From Firmicutes bacterium UBA3932 (GTDB lineage: Bacteria > Bacillota > Clostridia > Peptostreptococcales > Anaerovoracaceae), in contig DGEG01000001.1 in the NCBI GenBank assembly GCA_002385825.1, forward strand, positions 1-30,069: a stretch of DNA of 30,069 bases, in the 5' to 3' direction. The position numbers were made by a program, and so were the translations under genes. Shown here piece by piece: positions 24,328 to 30,069 of this stretch (its first letter is position 1; each line of letters starts with the position of its first letter). The notes beneath the pieces were generated by a model that saw nothing but the letters and a program-made list of their open reading frames with translations, searched no databases and had not been told where the DNA came from.

Positions 24328-24360
24328 AAACCGGAGCGCAACTAACGCTCCGGTTTCTCT
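24328..24360. terminator. bidirectional terminator between sigF and the lipoprotein gene
   Basis: AAACCGGAGCG (24328-24338) pairs perfectly with CGCTCCGGTTT (24346-24356). The plus strand continues TCTCTCTTT and the minus strand continues TTTTTATTTG-like, so the hairpin can end both sigF and the convergent lipoprotein transcript. Confidence 0.85.
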
Positions 24361-24424
24361 CTTTCAGGCTCAATATTAAATTGATCTTCTGTTTGTTGAT
24401 ACGAGATGATCTGCTATGTAATAA

Positions 24425-25066
24425 TTAGAATTCCACTTCCATTCCGTTCCACTCGTCGGAATCCCTGTTCCACTCGGGGAAATCGAGGATTTCAGGAGCG
24501 GGGTAGTCAACGCCGAGTATGCCTACCACGTTGCCTTCGCTGTCATGTACGGGAGCGAATGCAGACCAAACGGGATCATCCACGTCATTGTCCCAGGCAG
24601 AGAGGGCAGCGCAAGGCTCTCCGTTTTGAGCAACGAGGAACTGACCCTCTATTTCATATTGATACATCCAATCGTCCGGTTCCTCAGATCCATCAACAGT
24701 AATCTCGAAATAGTCGTCATCCGGATCCATGTCTGTTAAGATATAGACATAGTAGGCTCCGGATTCGATTCTAAACTGGTCCAATGTTGCTTTCAAATCT
24801 TCGTATCCGGGATAATCCCAACCCTGACCTGATTCCAGAAGGGCAACATATTCATCTGCCCATTCACCGTCTAACTGCAGTGCATAATTTGCTGCAAGAG
24901 AAGTCACGTGATCCATGACTGCCTGTACCTCAGCGGGGATTTCCGGTGTTTCGTCTTCAATATCAATGGGTTCCTCTTCTCCTCCATTACCGCCACAGCC
25001 GGCAAAAGCAAACAGTGCCAAAGCTAAAACCAGCAGTACCCTCAACCATTTAGAGTGCTTTCTCAT
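24425..25066 (-). CDS. lipoprotein with a Cache-like sensor domain
   Basis: The 213-residue protein has a basic N-terminus (MRKHSKW), a hydrophobic signal core and a lipobox ending FAGC with Cys24. It is therefore probably an exported lipoprotein on the outer face of the membrane. An acidic linker (EEEPIDIEDETPEIP) is followed by a domain whose segments GAYYVYILTDMDPDD, YFEITVDG and FAPVHDSEGNVVGILGVDYPAP match the ligand-binding Cache fold of chemoreceptors and histidine kinases. No transmitter domain follows, so it may bind a ligand for a partner receptor or be a solitary sensor. The start at 25066 has AAGGAGG six bases upstream; the upstream ATG at 25072 abuts that SD. No same-strand neighbour is close. 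Confidence 0.8.
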   Translation of the reverse strand: MRKHSKWLRVLLVLALALFAFAGCGGNGGEEEPIDIEDETPEIPAEVQAVMDHVTSLAANYALQLDGEWADEYVALLESGQGWDYPGYEDLKATLDQFRIESGAYYVYILTDMDPDDDYFEITVDGSEEPDDWMYQYEIEGQFLVAQNGEPCAALSAWDNDVDDPVWSAFAPVHDSEGNVVGILGVDYPAPEILDFPEWNRDSDEWNGMEVEF

Positions 25067-25109
25067 ATGCATCCTCCTTCATGAATTGTAGTGAAACACT
25101 ATTTTAAGC

Positions 25110-25138
25110 AGTATAACATTAATATTCAAGGGCGACAA
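25110..25138 (-). promoter_or_regulatory. SigA-type promoter for the lipoprotein gene
   Basis: On the minus strand a TATACT -10 (25110-25115) and a TTGTCG -35 (25133-25138) are separated by 17 bases, about 45 bases ahead of the start codon. Confidence 0.6.
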
Positions 25139-25342
25139 GCTGATTTTTGCTATTTTTCTGATAATTCAAATTTGAGCAACTTATTGATTTTCATAACAAA
25201 AATGAATAAAACAGTTGATTTTTATCGATATATAAGGTTTAATAATTATAGAATTGTTAATTAAATAACAACAATATAATAAGTGGGCTGTATTCGCTTT
25301 TATGCACACTCAGCTAATAAAAGTGTAGGAGGCAACGTAATC

Positions 25343-26488
25343 ATGAACTTTCAATTGACAAAGGAGCAGGAATTTGTAAGGAAAATGGTTAGAAAGTTTG
25401 CAGTAACGGAAGTTGAACCCATCGCTGCAGACATTGACAAGGAACACAGATTCCCGATAGAAACGGTAGAGAAGATGGCCCGTTACGGCTTATTGGGCGT
25501 GCCCATTCCCAAAGAGTACGGCGGGGCCGGCGGCGATAACATCTCCTACGCCATTACCGTAGAAGAACTATCCAGGGTTTGCGCTTCGACGGGAGTAATC
25601 TGTTCCGCTCACACGTCCCTTTGTGCATGGCCTTTGCTGGCTTACGGTACGGAGGAGCAGAAGCAGAAATACCTTGTACCTATTGCAAAAGGTGAAAAAT
25701 TAGGGGCATTTGGACTCACTGAGCCTAATGCGGGAACGGATGCCGGCAGTCAGCAGACCAGAGCCGTAGATAAAGGAGACCATTGGGAGCTCAACGGAGC
25801 CAAGGTCTTTATTACAAACGGCGGATATGCGGATGTCTACATAGTCATGGCTATGACAGACAAGAGCAAGGGAACAAGAGGCGGCATCAGCGCCTTTATC
25901 GTAGAGAAAGGTTTCGAAGGCTTCTCCATCGGAAAGACAGAAGAAAAGATGGGTATTTGCGCTTCTTCCACCACTGAGCTGGTGTTCCAGAACTGCATCG
26001 TTCCCAAAGAGAATCTCTTAGGACAGGTGGGAGAAGGATTCAAGATCGCCATGTCCACGCTGGACGGCGGACGTATCGGTATCGCTGCCCAAGCCTTAGG
26101 TATTGCCCAGGGAGCTTTTGACGTCACCGTGGACTACATGAAGTCGAGAAGGCAGTTCGGAAGACCTCTGAGCAAGTTCCAGGCACTGCAGTTTGGAATG
26201 GCGGAAATGCGCACTCGCATTGAAGCGGCAAGACTGTTGATTTACAATGCTGCGAACATGAAAGACAATAACTTGAAGTATGGCCCTTATTCTGCAATGG
26301 CGAAGCTTTACGCTGCTGAAACGGCTATGTACGTCACAACAAAAGCCGTTCAGTTCCACGGTGGATACGGTTTCACCAAGGACTATCCGGTGGAAAGAAT
26401 GATGCGCGACGCTAAGATCACGGAAATTTATGAAGGTACATCTGAAGTGCAGAAGATGGTCATTTCTGCGGATATCTTCGGTAAATAA
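25343..26488 (+). CDS. acyl-CoA dehydrogenase (butyryl/caffeyl-CoA reductase type)
   Basis: This FAD enzyme of the acyl-CoA dehydrogenase family is probably run as an enoyl-CoA reductase together with the EtfBA encoded next. The 381-residue protein begins [20 protein letters not shown]. It contains [17 protein letters not shown] and [11 protein letters not shown], two FAD/substrate motifs, and [21 protein letters not shown]. The catalytic glutamate is Glu364 in IYEGTSEVQ. The ATG at 25343 is supported by GGAGG ten bases upstream; a frame opening earlier at 25283 adds 20 unrelated residues. The substrate cannot be read from the sequence; butyryl-, acryloyl- and caffeyl-CoA type are all possible. 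etfB follows 20 bases downstream. Confidence 0.95.
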   Translation: MNFQLTKEQEFVRKMVRKFAVTEVEPIAADIDKEHRFPIETVEKMARYGLLGVPIPKEYGGAGGDNISYAITVEELSRVCASTGVICSAHTSLCAWPLLAYGTEEQKQKYLVPIAKGEKLGAFGLTEPNAGTDAGSQQTRAVDKGDHWELNGAKVFITNGGYADVYIVMAMTDKSKGTRGGISAFIVEKGFEGFSIGKTEEKMGICASSTTELVFQNCIVPKENLLGQVGEGFKIAMSTLDGGRIGIAAQALGIAQGAFDVTVDYMKSRRQFGRPLSKFQALQFGMAEMRTRIEAARLLIYNAANMKDNNLKYGPYSAMAKLYAAETAMYVTTKAVQFHGGYGFTKDYPVERMMRDAKITEIYEGTSEVQKMVISADIFGK

Positions 26489-26508
26489 GAATAGGGGAGG
26501 AAGTAAAA

Positions 26509-27306
26509 ATGGCATTAAAGATAATTGTATGCGCAAAACAGGTTCCTGATACGAACGAAGTAAAAATAGATCCCGTAAAGAATACTCTGATTCGGGAAGG
26601 CGTTCCGAGCATATTGAATCACGATGATGCGAATGCGTTAGAGGAAGCCCTGAAGATTAAGGATCAGTATCCGGACACGCACATTACGGTCATCACAATG
26701 GGTCCTCCCCAGGCGAAGGATCTGTTGATCGAGTGTCTCGCAATGGGCGCCGACAAAGGTATTCTGATTTCCGACAGGGCGCTGGGCGGCTCCGATACTT
26801 GGGCGACTTCAAATGCTCTCGCTGCTGCGGTTAAAAAGATCGGTGATTTCGATATCATCTTCGCCGGACGCCAGGCCATTGACGGAGATACGGCTCAGGT
26901 AGGACCTCAGCTGGCAGAAAAGCTGGGCATTCCTCAAGTCACGTACGTAAAAGAGTTCTCAATGGACGGGAAGGAAATCACCGTAAAGAGAGCTTTAGAG
27001 GATGGTTACGAGGTTATCAAGCTTCAGATGCCCTGCATGTTGACCGCTATCAAAGAGCTCAATACTCCGCGCTATATGACCATCGGAGGCATCTACGATG
27101 CCGTCAAGGCGGATATCCCTGTATGGGGTGCAAAAGAGCTTGAAGTAGATTTGAATAAAGTAGGGCTTGATGCTTCTCCGACAAACGTTTTCCGTTCCTT
27201 TACACCCGCGCCGAAGGGGAAGGGCGTTATGATAGAGCGGGATACGGTTGAAGAAACCGCGAAAGCTTTACTGGAAATGCTGCAAGAAAAGTATATCATC
27301 GCATAG
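26509..27306 (+). CDS. etfB: electron transfer flavoprotein subunit beta
   Basis: EtfB pairs with EtfA to carry electrons to or from the acyl-CoA dehydrogenase. The 265-residue protein begins MALKIIVCAKQVPDTNEVKIDP. It contains FAGRQAIDGDTAQVGPQLAEKLGIP, the segment typical of EtfB in bifurcating complexes that bind NADH at an additional FAD. The RBS GGGGAGG lies a few bases upstream. It is the middle gene of an acd-etfB-etfA operon, with gaps of 20 and 15 bases. Confidence 0.96.
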   Translation: MALKIIVCAKQVPDTNEVKIDPVKNTLIREGVPSILNHDDANALEEALKIKDQYPDTHITVITMGPPQAKDLLIECLAMGADKGILISDRALGGSDTWATSNALAAAVKKIGDFDIIFAGRQAIDGDTAQVGPQLAEKLGIPQVTYVKEFSMDGKEITVKRALEDGYEVIKLQMPCMLTAIKELNTPRYMTIGGIYDAVKADIPVWGAKELEVDLNKVGLDASPTNVFRSFTPAPKGKGVMIERDTVEETAKALLEMLQEKYIIA

Positions 27307-27321
27307 TAGGAGGAAGAAAAA

Positions 27322-28596
27322 ATGGCAATTCGAGTTATAAACGATAAATGCAAAGGGTGTAAACTGTGCGTAAAAGCCTGTCCCTTTGATGCCATAGATA
27401 TGGTAGGAAAACTGGCAGTAATCAACGAAAAGTGTACCGCTTGCGCTCAGTGTATAGCAGCATGCCCCTTCAATGCGATAGAGAAGACCGAATCCGATGA
27501 GGGCCCCGTAGATCTGTCCGAATACAAAGATGTGTGGGTTTACGCGGAGCAGAGGGCAGGAAAGCTGATGAACGTTTCACTGGAGCTTCTGGGTGAAGGC
27601 GGCAAGCTGGCTAAGGAAATCGGCGACAGGAAAGTTTGCGCGCTGTTAATCGGATACGAAACGGATCATTTGATCCCTGAGCTCTACGCATACGGTGCGG
27701 ATGTGGTGTATCAGATCGACGACCCGTTGCTGAAGAACTATACAACTGACGGATACACGAAGGTTATGACGGATGCCATCAGGGAATACAAGCCGGAAAT
27801 CGTACTCTTCGGTGCGACCCACATCGGAAGAGACCTGGCTCCCAGAGTGGCGGCCAGACTGGATACCGGTCTTACGGCAGACTGCACCAGACTTGATGTG
27901 AGCATGAAAAATTACATCGAGTACTTGAAAAAGAATACTACCCTTGATACATCCGGATTAGATCCGGAATCTGAAGACAAAGGCCTTAAGCAGACGCGTC
28001 CTGCTTTCGGAGGCAATATCATGGCTACAATTATTACTCCGAGGACAAGACCGCAGATGGCTACGGTTAGACCCGGCGTTATGAGCAAGCTGCCGAAAGA
28101 TGAGACGAGAAAAGGCGAGCTGATCAAAGTAAAACACAGCCTCAGCGAATCCGATATCCGGACCCAGGTTGTGGAAGTGGTTAAAGCCGCAAAAGAGATG
28201 GTATCCCTCACCGACGCAGAAATCATCTGCTCCGGCGGCCGTGGTCTGGGCGATCCTTCCGGATTTGAACTGATCAAAAAATTTGCTGATGCGGTAGGCG
28301 GTGTGGTAGGCGCATCCAGGGCAGCTGTAGACTCTGGTTGGATCGACCACTCTCATCAGGTAGGTCAAACGGGAACAACGGTTAAGCCTAAGATATATTT
28401 CGCCTGTGGAATTTCAGGAGCAATCCAGCATCTGGCGGGAATGCAGACCTCTGACATAATTGTTGCCATCAACAAGGATCCTGATGCTCCTATCTTTGAA
28501 GTAGCTGACTTCGGTATAGTAGGTGATCTTTACAAGGTTGTTCCGAAGATCATCGAAGAATGGAATAGAGTCAAGGAAGAGTTAAACAGGAACTGA
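27322..28596 (+). CDS. etfA: electron transfer flavoprotein subunit alpha with N-terminal 2[4Fe-4S] ferredoxin domain
   Basis: The 424-residue protein is longer than a classical EtfA (about 310-340) because a ferredoxin domain is fused at the N-terminus. Two complete CxxCxxCxxxCP motifs, [12 protein letters not shown] and [12 protein letters not shown], lie within residues 10-50. The EtfA body follows, ending with the FAD-binding region ([66 protein letters not shown]). The same fusion is found in the Acetobacterium caffeyl-CoA reductase subunit CarE and in lactate dehydrogenase-Etf. This suggests an electron-bifurcating complex that couples acyl-CoA reduction to ferredoxin reduction. A strong terminator-like hairpin follows the stop. 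Confidence 0.96.
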   Translation: MAIRVINDKCKGCKLCVKACPFDAIDMVGKLAVINEKCTACAQCIAACPFNAIEKTESDEGPVDLSEYKDVWVYAEQRAGKLMNVSLELLGEGGKLAKEIGDRKVCALLIGYETDHLIPELYAYGADVVYQIDDPLLKNYTTDGYTKVMTDAIREYKPEIVLFGATHIGRDLAPRVAARLDTGLTADCTRLDVSMKNYIEYLKKNTTLDTSGLDPESEDKGLKQTRPAFGGNIMATIITPRTRPQMATVRPGVMSKLPKDETRKGELIKVKHSLSESDIRTQVVEVVKAAKEMVSLTDAEIICSGGRGLGDPSGFELIKKFADAVGGVVGASRAAVDSGWIDHSHQVGQTGTTVKPKIYFACGISGAIQHLAGMQTSDIIVAINKDPDAPIFEVADFGIVGDLYKVVPKIIEEWNRVKEELNRN

Positions 28597-28624
28597 GCAA
28601 TCAACATCTAATGCGAGTTCTTTG

Positions 28625-28660
28625 CAAAACCGGCCATACTTGTCCCCGTGGCCGGTTTTG
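28625..28660 (+). terminator. terminator hairpin after etfA
   Basis: CAAAACCGGCCA (28625-28636) pairs perfectly with TGGCCGGTTTTG (28649-28660). The T-run is part of the stem, so the tail is weak. It lies about 30 bases after the etfA stop and ahead of convergent maf, and may end both transcripts. Confidence 0.7.
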
Positions 28661-28725
28661 TGTATCCATAAAGAATGTTGTAAAAAATGTCTTTGAGGAT
28701 GCATTGTGAAAAGCCGTCTAATTAT

Positions 28726-29322
28726 TTACAGGCTCGCTTTTATAAAAGCATCCAACTCTCGTTTTATTCTTGTCCAGGGGAATCCGACCACATTATCGTA
28801 GTCCCCTCTGATACATTCGATCTTATCGCCCCATGCTCCCTGTATGGCATAGCCACCGGCCTTATCGTAAGGCTCGTCGGTATCAATATATGCCAGGATT
28901 TCCTCGTCCGTATAGTTTTTAAAACGAACGTCAGTCACTTCGCAAAATACTCTCTTTTCACCGGATCCGGCTTTCAGAATGGCAACTCCGGTGGCTACAA
29001 AATGTTCTTTTCCACGCAAATGATCAAGGATGTTGTAAGCTTCCCGGCGGTCTCTTGGTTTTCCGATAATCCTATCTAAAAAAACAACAGTATCAGCACC
29101 GATGATGAAGGCCGGCTCTTCCGTATATTCGGACCGGATGGCAGTCTCCACATACCGTGCCTTCTTCAGGGCAAGCTGCATGACGGCTTCTTTAGGGTCC
29201 ATATTCGATGGCAGATCTTCTTCTATCCGGGGCGGTATTATGATGGGGTTTATACCGTTTTTTTTCATCATTTCAATTCGCCTCGGTGATGATGATGCGA
29301 GTATTATTTTAATTTTTTCCAT
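28726..29322 (-). CDS. maf: Maf family nucleotide pyrophosphatase
   Basis: Maf proteins hydrolyse dTTP/UTP and modified nucleotides and have been linked to septum inhibition. The 198-residue protein begins MEKIKIILASSSPRR, the family N-terminal motif. It continues with FIIGADTVV, KPRDRREAYNILDHLRGKEH, TGVAI, YDKAGGYAIQG and GDYDNVVGFP. The ATG at 29322 is chosen because GAGG lies eight bases upstream. An in-frame TTG at 29349 would add nine unrelated residues and overlaps the -10 box. In other Firmicutes maf often precedes radC and mreB; here it is separated from them. Confidence 0.94.
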   Translation of the reverse strand: MEKIKIILASSSPRRIEMMKKNGINPIIIPPRIEEDLPSNMDPKEAVMQLALKKARYVETAIRSEYTEEPAFIIGADTVVFLDRIIGKPRDRREAYNILDHLRGKEHFVATGVAILKAGSGEKRVFCEVTDVRFKNYTDEEILAYIDTDEPYDKAGGYAIQGAWGDKIECIRGDYDNVVGFPWTRIKRELDAFIKASL

Positions 29323-29348
29323 GTCCGTTACCTCAATTTTATATCGCA

Positions 29349-29377
29349 ATTATAGCATATTTTTCTCAGCCTGTCGG
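29349..29377 (-). promoter_or_regulatory. extended -10 promoter for maf
   Basis: The minus strand has TATAAT (29349-29354) preceded by TGC. CCGACA lies 17 bases upstream (about 29372-29377) as a partial -35. The repeat element at 29403 starts about 25 bases further upstream. Confidence 0.55.
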
Positions 29378-29402
29378 ACATAATAATCATAAAGTTAAAT
29401 TT

Positions 29403-29747
29403 GGTGTCAGACACTTTTTACAACTAATTATGGCATTAATTCTTGTCAATATTTAAAGCGGGGAATAGACAAAATTTCCGCCTCTGCCTTTGTTCTTGTC
29501 TACATCGGGGGCGGAAAATAAACAAGATTTAGCATTTAATCTTGATTGTTGTCTACATTGGAGATGGAAAATAGACAAGGATTGGTCATCGGTATTGATG
29601 GTTGTCTACATTTGGGGCAAAAAATAGACAAGTTTTAGATTTTAACCATTTTCTTGTCTACATTGCAGGATACAAGTAGACATGATTCCGATCTGACGAA
29701 AATTCTTGTTATTGCTTGTTTGCAAAACTTGTAAAAAGTGCTGATCC
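29403..29747. mobile_element. second dispersed element: degenerate terminal inverted repeats around a 53-bp array
   Basis: The left end GGTGTCAGACACTTTTTA (29403-29420) matches the left arm of the element at 2654 with one central substitution, and both continue CAAC. The right end GTAAAAAGTG (29731-29740) is an imperfect inverted copy followed by CTGATCCC in place of TCAGACACC. The interior is almost wholly the 53-bp repeat array. No transposase frame is inside. Confidence 0.65.
29443..29719. repeat. 53-bp periodic hairpin repeat array, copy 2
   Basis: TTGTCTA-like motifs start at 29443, 29496, 29549, 29602, 29654 and 29706, a period of 53 bp (52 for the last two). AATAGACA-like opposite half-sites start at 29464, 29517, 29570, 29623 and 29675. 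Loops again contain CATYGGGG/GGAG-like purine runs. The final complete unit has TAGACATGA instead of TAGACAAGA, and its spacer ends AAAATTC. The corresponding last complete unit of the array at 2919-3243 shows the same two features. Confidence 0.9.
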
Positions 29748-29963
29748 CAAAAGTATTGGCGGCTCTGTTAACTTAGTATGAAAGAAATGAGACCTGAAAG
29801 GCCTCTGGTAGGTTTTAAAAAGGGGAAAACCTACAAATGGAAACGACTAAGTGTAAGATAACACGAAAATAAGAGACGTGCAAGCCTTTGAAAAATAATT
29901 AAGGCAGCACAAATAGTCCTGATGTAGTACAGGACGGAATGAACATTGAAATCTGAATATTAC

Positions 29964-30069
29964 TCAAGCAACCAAAAGCCAAAATAACCGTTCTTTTTCC
30001 GAGTATTTCACCCCAGCAACTTGAGCTGGAGTGAGACCATTGAGGCTGGAATGTGGTCGAATGAAGTTG
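29964..30069 (-). CDS. insertion-sequence DDE transposase, C-terminal end (partial)
   Basis: Read on the minus strand, the last 35 codons of the window end at TGA (29964-29966). They contain NFIRPHSSLNGLTPAQVAG followed by VKYSEKERLFWLLVA. The RPHSSLNGLTPA segment is the hallmark C-terminus of DDE integrase-fold transposases (IS240/IS6- and IS481-like groups). The protein is cut by the window edge, so its family, completeness and activity cannot be judged. The insertion lies just beyond the second 53-bp repeat element. Confidence 0.8.
   Translation of the reverse strand, partial: NFIRPHSSLNGLTPAQVAGVKYSEKERLFWLLVA

Larger units (their letters stand above)
29323..29963. other. maf-transposase intergenic region
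   Basis: The 641 bases contain the maf promoter, the repeat element listed separately and, from about 29758, the probable outer part of an insertion sequence. In the latter, GTAGGTTTT (29811-29819) and AAAACCTAC (29826-29834 region) form a perfect 9-bp hairpin. GGCTCTGTTAACTTAG near 29761 resembles an insertion-sequence end. No complete gene is evident. Confidence 0.5.

Overview
The window is a chromosomal segment of an anaerobic, endospore-forming member of the Firmicutes, class Clostridia. This rests on sporulation genes (a complete spoIIA operon with sigF, and an uninterrupted pro-sigK), a Gram-positive style mreBCD-PBP2 cluster, RNase Y, and an electron-bifurcating type acyl-CoA dehydrogenase/EtfBA cluster whose EtfA carries a ferredoxin domain. 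The species cannot be fixed from sequence reading alone. Most of the window is ordinary core genome; the unusual material lies in the intergenic regions and in a few aberrant proteins.

Layout. 1-1230: nrdR and cmk, translationally coupled and closed by a terminator. 1297-2535 (minus): a DUF1015 protein. 2536-3264: a non-coding block with a nested inverted-repeat (MITE-like) element followed by an array of degenerate hairpin units repeating every 53 bp, which runs into the ribosome binding site of a class B PBP-like gene that has lost all three transpeptidase motifs (3265-4800). sigK converges on it (minus) behind a good SigK-type promoter. 5782-12502: radC, mreB, mreC, mreD, a very large PBP2 (mrdA), and an orphan minD without minC or minE; rodA converges on minD. 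13602-15352: rny, with a structured leader and probably an AUA start. 15353-18704: purA (preceded by a long hairpin RNA) and guaA, the two branches from IMP to AMP and GMP. 18705-22550: a TipA-like MerR regulator, then a cysteine desulfurase and thiI, a sulfur-transfer pair probably for tRNA 4-thiouridine. 22733-24253: spoIIAA, spoIIAB, sigF. 24425-25066 (minus): a stand-alone Cache-like lipoprotein. 25343-28596: acyl-CoA dehydrogenase, etfB, and etfA with a ferredoxin domain. 28726-29322 (minus): maf. 29403-29747: a second copy of the 53-bp repeat element. 29964-30069 (minus): the C-terminal end of an insertion-sequence transposase cut by the window edge.

The most interesting feature is the pair of 53-bp arrays, about 26 kb apart. 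Each unit carries TTGTCTA and TAGACAA half-sites about two helical turns apart, and units repeat at about five turns. The spacers correspond in order between the copies, so this is a dispersed element family and not CRISPR. Next in interest are the catalytically dead PBP, the rny leader in which an anti-SD segment can choose between two partners, and the hairpin RNA ahead of purA.
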